From contig VBGQ01000020.1 of assembly GCA_005882055.1 (NCBI GenBank), forward strand, positions 15,903 to 27,810: a stretch of DNA of 11,908 nt, read 5' to 3'. Positions 1 through 6,871 of this stretch are shown piece after piece. The notes below the pieces were generated by a model. It did no database searches. It was not told where the DNA came from and saw only the letters and a program-made list of their open reading frames with translations. The position numbers and the translations under genes are program-made. The stretch is from Chloroflexota bacterium (GTDB lineage Bacteria; Chloroflexota; Limnocylindria; QHBO01). Every line of letters starts with the position of its first letter. Positions within the stretch are counted from its first letter, which is position 1.

Positions 1-1
1 G

Positions 2-250
2 CTCGTGCCGCGCACGCTGCTCGGGCGTGTCTCGAGCCTCGATTGGCTCGTTTCCACCGGCCTTGTCCCGGTCAGCTTCGCGCTGACCGGGCCGGTGGCG
101 GGCTGGCTGGGTCCGCAGGCGACCATCGTCGCCGGGGGCCTGCTGGGCGCGGTGCTGATGGGCATGCTCCTCTTCGTGCCCGGCGTCAGGGACCCGGAGC
201 GGCGGCGGGGTGACATCTCGTTGGGTGCCGGCAGGCCCGTGGAGGAGTGA
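2..250 (+). CDS. MFS transporter, C-terminal fragment (5' end outside window)
   Basis: The reading frame is open from the window edge, so this is the last ~82 residues of a longer protein. The segment beginning PRTLLGRVSSLDWL, followed by a hydrophobic stretch with SFALTGPVAGWLG and then a second one (VAGGLLGAVLMGMLLFVPGV), looks like the final two transmembrane helices of a Major Facilitator Superfamily exporter of the MFS_3/EntS-like type. The loop with an RGRV-like motif between helices is typical of that group. The tail (RDPERRRGD...) is basic then acidic and presumably cytoplasmic. Substrate cannot be inferred. The stop codon lies directly after the GGAGGAG that serves as ribosome-binding site for the next gene, so the two are probably co-transcribed. 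Family assignment is fairly secure; function is not. Confidence 0.7.
   Translation, partial: LVPRTLLGRVSSLDWLVSTGLVPVSFALTGPVAGWLGPQATIVAGGLLGAVLMGMLLFVPGVRDPERRRGDISLGAGRPVEE
241..247 (+). promoter_or_regulatory. Ribosome-binding site that fixes the glycosyltransferase start
   Basis: GGAGGAG sits 7 nt before the ATG at 255 and overlaps the end of the MFS gene. It selects ATG 255 over an in-frame upstream start at 210, which would lie inside the MFS coding sequence. Confidence 0.75.
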
Positions 251-254
251 CGGG

Positions 255-1457
255 ATGTCCGACGCGCTGCGTATCGCGATCTTCGGAGAGTCATATCTTC
301 CGTACCTGTCCGGGGTGACGATCGCGACCGATGCCCTGGCCCGCGGCCTGACCGATGCCGGGCACCGCGTGCTGCTGGTCGTGCCGCGCCCCGCGGAGGA
401 GCCGCTCGCCCGCGGGCCAGACGAGCCTCAGGTCGCGTGGCTGCCCTCATTCCAGCCGCCGCCACCTGCGCCCCCCGGATACCGGATCCCGCTGCCGTTC
501 CCCTCCGCGGCGCTCCGCGAGGCTCGTGACTTTCGCCCGCAGGTCGTCCACGCCCAATCACCGTTCATTTCGGGGCTGATGGCGCGCCGCACGGCCCGGG
601 CGGTCGGGGCGCCGCTGGTCTTCACCCACCACACCCGTTTCGGCGACTACCGCCACTATCTGGGGCCGCTCGCGGCGCCCGGCTCGGCCTTGATGTCCGC
701 CTACCTGCGGCGCTTCTGGCTCGGGTGTGCCGCGGTCATCGCGCCGGGTCGCGAGCTCGCGGCTGAGATCAGCGAGGCGATCGCGTCCCGGCATGCGCGT
801 CCGATGGTCCGGCCCATCCCCACCGGGCTCGACCTCGACTGGATCGCGGCGATTCCCGAGGGTCATCCGCGCCGCGAGGCGGGTTGGACTCCGGGCGCCG
901 ATTTCGTGGTCGCCTCATTGGGACGTCTGGCGAAGGAGAAGAGCATCGACCTCCTGCTCGACGCCTTTGCCCACGCGGCGGGCGAACGGCCGGAACTGCG
1001 CTTCCTGCTGATCGGGGGCGGACCTCTGGAGGAGATGGTCCGCGCTCGTGCCGAGCGGCCAGACCTCAAGGGGCGGCTGCGGGTCAGCGGCCCGCGCACG
1101 CGGGAGGCGGCGCTGGGACTGCTCAAGGCCTGCGAGCTGTTCGCCTTCGCGTCGAAGACCGAGACGCAGGGCCTGGTGCTCGCCGAGGCCCTTGCCTGCG
1201 GTGTTCCGGTCGTGGCGCTCGAGGGTCCGGGCGTCCGCGACGCGGTCCGCGACGGGACGGACGGCGTCATCCTGCCGCGAGCTCCGGATACGACGGCCGC
1301 GGAGCGGCTCGGGTCCGCACTGGTCGCCCTCGCGGGGGACTCGGACCGGCGAGACGCGATGGCCCGCGAGGCACGCGAAGGGTCCTCGCGGTTCGCCCTG
1401 GCAGGCCGCGTCGCGGAGGTCGTGGCGCTCTATCGCGAGACCCTCGCATCGGGGTGA
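255..1457 (+). CDS. GT4-family glycosyltransferase (diacylglycerol glucosyltransferase-like)
   Basis: A 400-residue retaining GT-B glycosyltransferase of family GT4. The N-terminal acceptor domain opens with RIAIFGESYLPYLSGV (residues 6-21), the glycine-containing first strand and loop of the family, and carries a THHT motif at 124-127. The C-terminal nucleotide-sugar domain begins near 215 (VVASLGRLAKEKSIDLLLDA) and includes LLIGGGP. It ends with the EX7E motif E303-E311 (ETQGLVLAE), whose glutamates contact the donor sugar-nucleotide. THHT followed by an aromatic/Tyr-rich stretch is reminiscent of bacterial 1,2-diacylglycerol 3-glucosyltransferases and some mannosyltransferases, so a membrane glycolipid product is plausible but not proven. 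No membrane segment or signal peptide is visible, suggesting a peripheral cytoplasmic-face enzyme. It starts 4 nt after the MFS stop. Confidence 0.85.
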   Translation: MSDALRIAIFGESYLPYLSGVTIATDALARGLTDAGHRVLLVVPRPAEEPLARGPDEPQVAWLPSFQPPPPAPPGYRIPLPFPSAALREARDFRPQVVHAQSPFISGLMARRTARAVGAPLVFTHHTRFGDYRHYLGPLAAPGSALMSAYLRRFWLGCAAVIAPGRELAAEISEAIASRHARPMVRPIPTGLDLDWIAAIPEGHPRREAGWTPGADFVVASLGRLAKEKSIDLLLDAFAHAAGERPELRFLLIGGGPLEEMVRARAERPDLKGRLRVSGPRTREAALGLLKACELFAFASKTETQGLVLAEALACGVPVVALEGPGVRDAVRDGTDGVILPRAPDTTAAERLGSALVALAGDSDRRDAMAREAREGSSRFALAGRVAEVVALYRETLASG

Positions 1458-1465
1458 CGGCCCGC

Positions 1466-1471
1466 GTACAA
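1466..1471 (+). promoter_or_regulatory. Candidate -10 box of a leaderless promoter
   Basis: TACAAT lies 8 nt before the ATG at 1480, so transcription would start at or within a base or two of that ATG. The region 17 nt upstream matches the -35 consensus at only about three of six bases. The same geometry recurs before the permease gene at 8194. It would serve the small ORF, the Nudix gene and possibly the gcv operon. Confidence 0.4.
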
Positions 1472-1479
1472 TGCCGGCC

Positions 1480-1749
1480 ATGCGAGTGAGTCTCACGGCC
1501 CGCTTCGTCTCCCACCCTTCCATCGACTTCGGTTCGGGCCGCGCCGCGCGCGGCAGGCCGCGCCTGGGATTGCAGGCCAGCCAGACCGTCTACCATCGGC
1601 CCCGCCGCCTCCGCCAGACCCTTCCCACCATCGACGCCCTGCGCTCGCAGACGAGCCGATTCAGCTTCCCCGCGGTCGGCCGTGTCGGTCGCGTTCGCGC
1701 TCGCCGGCAGGGGACACCGCTCGGCACTCCGCGCGTCCGCCGCGCCTAG
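1480..1749 (+). CDS. Doubtful small arginine-rich protein
   Basis: An 89-residue reading frame fills the gap between the glycosyltransferase and Nudix genes. I do not recognise it. By hand count it has 20 arginines, no lysine and only two acidic residues, so it would be extremely basic. Support for translation: GC by codon position is about 72/66/84 %, the third-position bias expected of a coding frame here; a TACAAT box is placed for a leaderless start at ATG 1480; and the stop TAG overlaps the AGGAGG just before the Nudix GTG. Against it: second-position GC is high because of the arginine codons, as often happens in shadow frames, and there is no recognisable domain. An earlier in-frame ATG exists at 1471. 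The alternative is an untranslated leader for the downstream operon. No glycine-riboswitch core was seen. No signal peptide or membrane segment. Confidence 0.3.
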   Translation: MRVSLTARFVSHPSIDFGSGRAARGRPRLGLQASQTVYHRPRRLRQTLPTIDALRSQTSRFSFPAVGRVGRVRARRQGTPLGTPRVRRA

Positions 1750-1754
1750 GAGGC

Positions 1755-2198
1755 GTGGCTCCCCTGCGCAACGCGCGCGCCACGTCAGCCGGGGGGATCG
1801 TCCATCGGTCCGATCAGGAGCGCGTCGAGATCCTCCTGGTCCATCGCCGCAAGCCGCTCCTCTGGGCGCTCCCCAAGGGCACCCCTGACAGTGGCGAGAC
1901 GATCGAGGAGACGGCCCGCCGCGAGACCCGCGAGGAGACGGGGATCGAGGTCGAGATCGAGGCACCTCTGGGCTCAATCACCTACTTCTTCGTCCGCGAA
2001 CGGGTTCGCTTTCACAAGACGGTGCACTTCTTCCTGATGCGACCGGTGGGCGGCAGCATCGACCAGCACGACCACGAGTTCGACGAGGTGCGCTGGTTCC
2101 AGCTCGAGGAGGCGCTCGAGATCATGTCCTACCCGACGGAGCGCGACGTCGCGCAGCGCGCGGCGCAGCTGCTCGCGCGGCAGGCGGCGAGCGCATGA
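1755..2198 (+). CDS. Nudix hydrolase
   Basis: A 147-residue single-domain Nudix protein. The Nudix box is complete at residues 42-64: GX5E (G42, E48), then R56-E57 and R59-E60-E61-T-G, the signature GX5EX7REUXEEXGU whose glutamates bind the catalytic divalent metal. The family cleaves nucleoside diphosphates linked to another moiety. The surrounding sequence (LLVHRRKPLLWALPKG before the box; KTVHFFLM and HDHEFDEVRWF after it) resembles the Ap4A/ADP-ribose-type subfamily seen in MutT1 N-domains, but substrate is a guess. The only usable start is GTG 1755. It lies 1 nt after AGGAGG and 5 nt after the TAG of the preceding ORF, too close for ordinary Shine-Dalgarno initiation, so re-initiation is possible. 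Its stop overlaps an ATGA that appears to be the original gcvT start, making it the first recognised gene of the glycine cleavage operon. Confidence 0.85.
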   Translation: MAPLRNARATSAGGIVHRSDQERVEILLVHRRKPLLWALPKGTPDSGETIEETARRETREETGIEVEIEAPLGSITYFFVRERVRFHKTVHFFLMRPVGGSIDQHDHEFDEVRWFQLEEALEIMSYPTERDVAQRAAQLLARQAASA

Positions 2199-2252
2199 CG
2201 GAGCCGACGCCGGACGCCCCTGTACGACGTCCATCGAGCGCTCGGGGCCCGG
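2195..2252 (+). other. gcvT: Displaced 5' end of gcvT (apparent frameshift)
   Basis: An ATG at 2195 overlaps the Nudix TGA as ATGA and begins MTEPTPDAP, but in a frame that does not continue into gcvT. In the gcvT frame, bases 2214-2252 encode TPLYDVHRALGAR, which is the conserved GcvT N-terminus immediately before MVAFAGWEMP. That frame has no ATG, GTG or TTG between the stop at 2196-2198 and ATG 2253. Removing one G of the pair at 2212-2213 would give MTEPTPTPLYDVHRALGAR-MVAF, a normal GcvT start with standard ATGA coupling. I conclude that a one-base insertion (or equivalent indel nearby) separates start from body. Confidence 0.7.
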
Positions 2253-3296
2253 ATGGTGGCCTTCGCCGGCTGGGAGATGCCGGTGCAGTACGCCTCGATC
2301 ATTGAGGAGCATCGCACCGTCCGCACCGCTGCGGGCCTGTTCGACCTCTCGCACATGGGAGAGCTGCTCGTCTCAGGTCCCGACGCGCTGGCCTTCGTGC
2401 GCTACTGCGTCATCTCCGATCCCGGCAGCCTGGCTCCCGGACAGGCGCAGTACTCGATGCTCTGCGCCCGAGATGGCGGTGTGATCGACGACCTGATCAT
2501 CTACCGCATCCACGAGGGCTACCTGCTGGTCTGCAATGCGGCCAACCGTGCGGCAGATGTCGTGCACCTTCGCGGGCACCTTGCTCCGGGCGGATTCAAT
2601 GCCACGCTGGAGGATCGCAGCGACGCGACCGGGCTCGTCGCCCCCCAGGGTCCGCGGGCCGCGGATCTGCTCAAGACGCTCACCGACGCCGACGTCGACG
2701 GACTGGGCTACTACCACGCCACGCCTGGCGTCGTGGCCGGCATCGAGTGCCTGATCGCACGGACCGGCTATACCGGCGAGGACGGCTTTGAGCTCTTCTG
2801 CCTGGCCTCCCAGACCGAGTCCCTCTGGCAGGCGGTCCTCGATGCCGGCGAGCCGTTTGGCCTCAAGCCGTGCGGACTGGGGAGCCGCGACACGCTGCGC
2901 CTCGAAGCCGGGATGCCGCTCTATGGCAACGAGCTGGATCGCGATCACAACCCGTACGAGGCCAACATGGGCTGGGCGGTGAAGCTGGAGAAGGGGGAGT
3001 TCGTGGGACGCGCCGCCCTGGCCCGGATCCGGGAGCGGGGTGCGCGACGCCGGCTGGTTGGCCTGCTGATGCGCGACAACGCGGTCGCGCGCCACGGGTA
3101 CCAGGTACGGATCCCCGATGGCGGGACCGGGGTGGTGACCAGCGGCACGGCATCCCCGACGCTCCACGAGAAGATCGCAATGGCCTATGTGCCAACCCAG
3201 GCCGCAAGCATCGGAGCCGAGGTGGAGGTGCTGGTCCGTGATCGCCCCTACCACGCCGAGCAGGTAAAGTTGCCGTTCTACCGCAGGGCGCGCTGA
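2253..3296 (+). CDS. gcvT: Aminomethyltransferase, glycine cleavage T protein (N-terminus frameshifted)
   Basis: GcvT takes the aminomethyl group from lipoylated GcvH, releases ammonia and gives 5,10-methylene-tetrahydrofolate. The continuous frame gives 347 residues starting MVAFAGWEMPVQY, then LFDLSHMGELLVSG. The GGVIDDLIIYR motif holds the catalytic aspartate (D79 or D80 in this numbering; D80 fits Thermotoga D96 if there are no gaps). These are followed by a folate-domain TGYTGEDGFELF, RLEAGMPLYGNELD, and the C-terminal aminomethyltransferase barrel with NMGWAVKLEKGEFVGR. About 17 conserved N-terminal residues are encoded upstream in the same frame without a start codon, so the true gene most likely begins at ATG 2195 with a one-base error. 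If ATG 2253 were really used, the protein would lack the conserved TPLYDVH segment. Followed by gcvH after ~100 nt. Confidence 0.93.
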   Translation: MVAFAGWEMPVQYASIIEEHRTVRTAAGLFDLSHMGELLVSGPDALAFVRYCVISDPGSLAPGQAQYSMLCARDGGVIDDLIIYRIHEGYLLVCNAANRAADVVHLRGHLAPGGFNATLEDRSDATGLVAPQGPRAADLLKTLTDADVDGLGYYHATPGVVAGIECLIARTGYTGEDGFELFCLASQTESLWQAVLDAGEPFGLKPCGLGSRDTLRLEAGMPLYGNELDRDHNPYEANMGWAVKLEKGEFVGRAALARIRERGARRRLVGLLMRDNAVARHGYQVRIPDGGTGVVTSGTASPTLHEKIAMAYVPTQAASIGAEVEVLVRDRPYHAEQVKLPFYRRAR

Positions 3297-3399
3297 CCGG
3301 GTGGGCAGCCCGGCGGAGGACCATCGACCACAATTCGGCCGCCATCGGTCTGTCCACGCCGGACGGCCGAGCGTCCCACCGCATGGAGTCCCTGATCGC

Positions 3400-3777
3400 G
3401 TGACGTATCCGAACGACCTGCGCTACTCCAAGGACCACGAGTGGGTGCGAGCCGAGGGGTCCACGGCGACCATCGGCATCACCAGCTTCGCCGCCGACGA
3501 GCTGGGCGACATCGTGTTCGTGGAGCTTCCGGAGGTCGGTGCCGCGCTCAAGCAGTTCGCGGCGTTCGGCGTCGTCGAGAGCGTGAAGGCGGTCAGCGAC
3601 CTGTTCTCACCGGTCTCGGGTACCGTCAGCGAGGTCAACGGTCGCCTGCAGTCCGAGCCGGAGCTGCTCAACTCCGATCCCTTCGGCGACGGCTGGATCG
3701 CCAGGGTCGAGACGACCGATGGTGACGAGCTGAAGGACCTCCTCGACGCGGACGGCTACGCCAAGCTGACCAGCTGA
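3400..3777 (+). CDS. gcvH: Glycine cleavage system H protein
   Basis: GcvH is the lipoyl shuttle protein: its lipoyl-lysine arm accepts the aminomethyl group from the P protein, presents it to GcvT, and is reoxidised by lipoamide dehydrogenase. With the GTG start at 3400 the product is 125 residues, the normal family length, beginning TYPNDLRYSKDHEWVR. The lipoylation motif VVESVKAVSDLFSPVSG places the modified lysine at K63, and GWIARVE near the end completes the biotinyl/lipoyl fold. The frame stays open upstream to 3301, but the translated upstream sequence has no GcvH character. A weak GGAG lies about 11 nt before the GTG. The gap from gcvT (3297-3399) carries only a small 5-bp hairpin (CCGGG/CCCGG at 3297-3313) just after the gcvT stop. 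Confidence 0.95.
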   Translation: MTYPNDLRYSKDHEWVRAEGSTATIGITSFAADELGDIVFVELPEVGAALKQFAAFGVVESVKAVSDLFSPVSGTVSEVNGRLQSEPELLNSDPFGDGWIARVETTDGDELKDLLDADGYAKLTS

Positions 3778-3793
3778 AGATCGTCCACGCCTG

Positions 3794-5137
3794 ATGGCCT
3801 ACGCCCCGCACACGCCCGCCGATCGCGACGCGATGCTGGCCGCCGTCGGCGTCGAGTCGGTGGATGACCTCTTTGCCGACATCCCAAACGCCGTTCGCGC
3901 CCGCTCGTTCGAGATCCCGCCGCCCCTCACCGAGCAGGAGGTGCGACGCGAGCTGACGCGACTGGCGGCACGCAACCGCATCCCCGAGGTCAGCTTCCTG
4001 GGAGCGGGTGCGTATCGGCACCTCGTCCCGGCGGCCGTGATGGAGGTGATCGGGCGCAGCGAGTTCGCCACCGCCTACACCCCCTACCAGCCCGAAGTCA
4101 GCCAGGGCACGCTCCAAAGCATCTACGAGTTCCAGACGCTCGTCTGCGAGCTCACCGGCATGGAGGTGGCGAGCGCCAGCCATTACGACGGCGCGACCGC
4201 CACGGCGGAGGCGGCGCTCATGGCATGCCGCCTCACCCGCCGCGACACCGTCGCCGTTTCGTCGGCGGTGAACCCGCAGGTCCGGCGCGTGCTGCAGACC
4301 TACTGCTCCGGCCCGGGGATTCGCGTCGTCGAGGTGCCGGCGGATCTCGGGGAGGCGGGGAGCGGGCTGACCCCAGGTGAAGCCGCCGGTTCGGCGCTCG
4401 ACGAGAGCGTGGCCTGCCTCGTGGTCCAGCAGCCGAACTTCTTCGGCGGCATCGAGCCGATGGCGGAGCTTGCGGAGGCTGCCCACCGGTCCGGGGCGCA
4501 GCTCGTCGCGGTGGTCGAGCCGACGTCGCTGGCGATCCTCGAGGCACCCGGTGCCTACGGTGCCGACATCGTCGCCGCGGAGGGCCAGCCGCTCGGCATT
4601 CCCCTCAGCTTCGGCGGGCCGTACGTCGGGTTGATGGCCGCGCGGATGGAGTCGGTGCGGCAGATGCCCGGGCGGCTGGTTGGCGCCACGCGCGATGCCG
4701 CCGGCCGTCGCGGATACGTGCTGACCCTCCAGGCGCGCGAGCAGCACATCCGCAGGGAGAAGGCGGCCAGCAACATCTGCACCAACCAGGCGCTCTGCGC
4801 GCTGGCGGCGACCGCCTACCTGTCCGCGGTTGGACCCCACGGGCTGCGCGAGGTCGCCGAGCTTTCGATGGTGCAGACGCGGCATGCCGTCGCGGCGCTC
4901 GAGGCGGCCGGCGTCGCCCGGCGGAGATTCAGCGCGCCGTATTTCGCCGAGGCAGCAATCCAGCTTCGGAACGCGAAGCGCCGCCACGCAACGCTCGCCG
5001 AGCAAGGGATCGTCGCCGGGCTCCCCCTGGAGGACGCGTATCCCGAGCTGGGCGACTGCCTGCTGCTCGCCGCCACGGAGCTGACCACCGACGATGACGT
5101 AGCGCGTCTGGTCGAGGGCCTGGAGGCGACGGCATGA
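3794..5137 (+). CDS. gcvPA: Glycine dehydrogenase (decarboxylating) subunit 1, P protein alpha
   Basis: First half of the two-subunit P protein, which with GcvPB decarboxylates glycine on PLP and loads the aminomethyl group onto GcvH. The 447-residue length is normal for GcvPA. It opens with the familiar YAPHTPADRDAMLAAVGV segment, has SFLGAGAYRHLVPAAV near residue 70, then the YTPYQPEVSQGTLQSIYEFQ motif and ASHYDGATATAEA, all standard P-protein cofactor-fold landmarks. GFGGP-like SFGGPYVGLMA and REQHIRREKAASNICTNQ follow in the C-terminal half. The alpha subunit does not carry the PLP lysine. ATG 3794 lies 16 nt after gcvH with only a weak purine stretch (GAAGA), and the gene ends in an ATGA overlap with gcvPB, consistent with coupled synthesis of the two subunits. 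Confidence 0.95.
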   Translation: MAYAPHTPADRDAMLAAVGVESVDDLFADIPNAVRARSFEIPPPLTEQEVRRELTRLAARNRIPEVSFLGAGAYRHLVPAAVMEVIGRSEFATAYTPYQPEVSQGTLQSIYEFQTLVCELTGMEVASASHYDGATATAEAALMACRLTRRDTVAVSSAVNPQVRRVLQTYCSGPGIRVVEVPADLGEAGSGLTPGEAAGSALDESVACLVVQQPNFFGGIEPMAELAEAAHRSGAQLVAVVEPTSLAILEAPGAYGADIVAAEGQPLGIPLSFGGPYVGLMAARMESVRQMPGRLVGATRDAAGRRGYVLTLQAREQHIRREKAASNICTNQALCALAATAYLSAVGPHGLREVAELSMVQTRHAVAALEAAGVARRRFSAPYFAEAAIQLRNAKRRHATLAEQGIVAGLPLEDAYPELGDCLLLAATELTTDDDVARLVEGLEATA

Positions 5138-6810
5138 GCGTCACCGAGCGGCCCGCACCGCCGTCGGGTGCTCCATCCGACGGCGACGCCTCAGGTCGCG
5201 GGGCTGCCTTCAGCTCGCCGGTCGGCGGCGAGCAGCTGCAGGTGGTCGAGCCGCTCCTCTTCGCGTCGTCGCGAACGGGCCGGCGCGACGTCCGGTTCCC
5301 GAGCCTATCGGAGGCGGCCAGGAAAGCGGCGGAGTCCCAGCCGGAGGTCCCAAAGCACGCCCGCCGCACGGCGACCGCTCGACTCCCGGAGGTCAGCGAG
5401 CTCGACCTGCTGCGCCACTTCAATCGGCTCAGCCACCTGAACCACGCCATCGACCTGGGCTTCTACCCGCTCGGCTCGTGCACCATGAAATACAACCCCA
5501 AGGTCAACGAATGGGCCGCACGCCTGCCCGGGCTGAGCGAGTCCCATCCTCTCGACCCAGCGGAGCTGAGCCAGGGCAGCCTCGAGCTGCAGTGGCTACT
5601 GGCCGAACTGCTGCGCGAGATCAGCGGCATGGCCGCGGTGAGCCTCCAGCCGGCCGCCGGCGCGCAGGGCGAGCTGAGCGGACTGCTCATGACCCGCGCC
5701 TACCATCGGTCCAGGGGAGAAGGTGAGCAGCGCACCAAGGTGCTGGTCCCCGACAGCTCGCACGGCACCAATGCCGCGACCGCCTCGATGGTTGGCTATC
5801 AGACGGTCACGATCCGCTCGAACGAGCGTGGCGGGATCGACCTGGGGGCGCTGCGCGAGGCGCTCGGTCCCGACACGGCGGCGCTGATGATCACCAACCC
5901 CTCCACCCTGGGGATCTTCGAGGACCAGATCGACCAGGTCGTCGCGGCGGTGCACCAGGTGGGCGCCATCGCCTACATGGACGGCGCCAACCTGAACGCG
6001 ATCCTGGGTCGCTTCCGGGCCGGGGACGCGGGCTTCGACGTCATGCACTTCAACCTCCACAAGACCTTCTCCACGCCGCACGGCGGGGGTGGGCCGGGCG
6101 CGGGACCCGTGGGCGTCGGCGAACGCCTCGCCCCGTTCCTCCCGGAGCCGCTGCCGATCCTGGTCGAGGGCACGGACGACGAGGTCAGGCGAAACGCCTG
6201 GGCCGGCCGCAACACGCCCGGAGCCCGGTTCGCGCTGGAAGAGGAGGGGACCAGGCCGCAGAGCATCGGGAAGGTCCGCGCCTTCACCGGCAACTTCGGC
6301 ATGCACCTGCGTGCCTATACCTATATCCGTAGCAACGGCGACGCCGGTCTCCGAGAGGTGAGCGACGACGCGGTGCTCGCCGCCAATTACCTGCGCGTCC
6401 GCTTGACCGATGCCTACGACCTGCCCTACGACCGCATCTGCAAGCACGAGGTGGTCTTCAGCGGTCGGCGCCAGAAGCGCCAGCACGGCGTGACCACCCT
6501 CGACATCGCCAAGGCGATCCTCGACTACCGGATCCATCCGCCGACGATCTACTTCCCGCTCATCGTGGAGGAGGCGCTCATGATCGAGCCCACCGAGACG
6601 GAGAGCCTGGAGACGCTCGATCGCTTCGTCGACGTCATGCACGAGATCGCAGATCGCGCCGCAACTGATCCGTCCGCCCTGAAGGCGGCGCCCACCACGA
6701 CCCCCGTGGGACGCCTGGACGAGGCGGCCGCCGCGCGCCGGCCTGACCTGCGTCACGATTTCGGAGCTGCGCCGGCCGGCTCATCGGCTCGCCAAGAGGC
6801 TGGCGCTTGA
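5134..6810 (+). CDS. gcvPB: Glycine dehydrogenase (decarboxylating) subunit 2, P protein beta
   Basis: PLP-carrying half of the P protein. The Schiff-base lysine is K310 in HFNLHKTFSTPHGGGGPG, followed by the glycine-rich loop. Upstream are LGFYPLGSCTMKYNPK, SLQPAAGAQGEL, DSSHGTN and YMDGANLNAI, and downstream KHEVVFSG and HPPTIYFPLIVEEALMIEPTE, all in the expected family order. At 558 residues it is clearly longer than the usual 470-490. The conserved region only begins at about residue 38 (VVEPLLFASSRTGRR), so the first ~37 residues (rich in Pro, Gly, Ser, Ala) and the last ~15 are extra. The ATGA overlap with gcvPA supports ATG 5134, but an internal GTG near residue 37 is an alternative start. 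The stop codon lies inside the -35-like element of the sigma-factor promoter. Confidence 0.95.
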   Translation: MSVTERPAPPSGAPSDGDASGRGAAFSSPVGGEQLQVVEPLLFASSRTGRRDVRFPSLSEAARKAAESQPEVPKHARRTATARLPEVSELDLLRHFNRLSHLNHAIDLGFYPLGSCTMKYNPKVNEWAARLPGLSESHPLDPAELSQGSLELQWLLAELLREISGMAAVSLQPAAGAQGELSGLLMTRAYHRSRGEGEQRTKVLVPDSSHGTNAATASMVGYQTVTIRSNERGGIDLGALREALGPDTAALMITNPSTLGIFEDQIDQVVAAVHQVGAIAYMDGANLNAILGRFRAGDAGFDVMHFNLHKTFSTPHGGGGPGAGPVGVGERLAPFLPEPLPILVEGTDDEVRRNAWAGRNTPGARFALEEEGTRPQSIGKVRAFTGNFGMHLRAYTYIRSNGDAGLREVSDDAVLAANYLRVRLTDAYDLPYDRICKHEVVFSGRRQKRQHGVTTLDIAKAILDYRIHPPTIYFPLIVEEALMIEPTETESLETLDRFVDVMHEIADRAATDPSALKAAPTTTPVGRLDEAAAARRPDLRHDFGAAPAGSSARQEAGA

Positions 6811-6837
6811 CCGTAGCTGGCTGCGACGGGGTAGGAT
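6807..6837 (+). promoter_or_regulatory. Candidate promoter for the ECF sigma/anti-sigma genes
   Basis: TTGACC (6807-6812) overlaps the gcvPB stop, and TAGGAT (6832-6837) follows after a 19-nt spacer, slightly long for a housekeeping promoter. A start near 6844 would leave a leader of about 28 nt before GTG 6872. The elements look housekeeping rather than an ECF-type motif, but autoregulation cannot be excluded. Confidence 0.4.
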
Positions 6838-6871
6838 TCGGCGCCTAGCGCGCATCGAACGCGGAGTGCAG

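Noticed and set aside
1543..1554. 12-bp palindrome GCCGCGCGCGGC
   Set aside because: Only G and C in a very GC-rich stretch, so chance occurrence is likely, and there is no matching second copy to suggest a regulator site.
1458..2252. Glycine riboswitch ahead of the gcv operon
   Set aside because: I looked for the conserved paired aptamer core sequences and saw none in either 1458-1754 or 2199-2252. A covariance-model search would be decisive.
3301..3399. N-terminal extension of GcvH
   Set aside because: The frame is open, but the sequence has no GcvH character. Starting at GTG 3400 gives the standard length and the expected N-terminus.
3668..5005. Long open frame on the minus strand opposite gcvPA
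   Set aside because: It runs antisense to a clearly conserved gene, has no recognisable domain and is rich in Arg/Gly/Ala, as expected from mirrored high-GC codon usage. The same applies to minus-strand frames at 5596-6756, 8086-9177 and 9578-10747.
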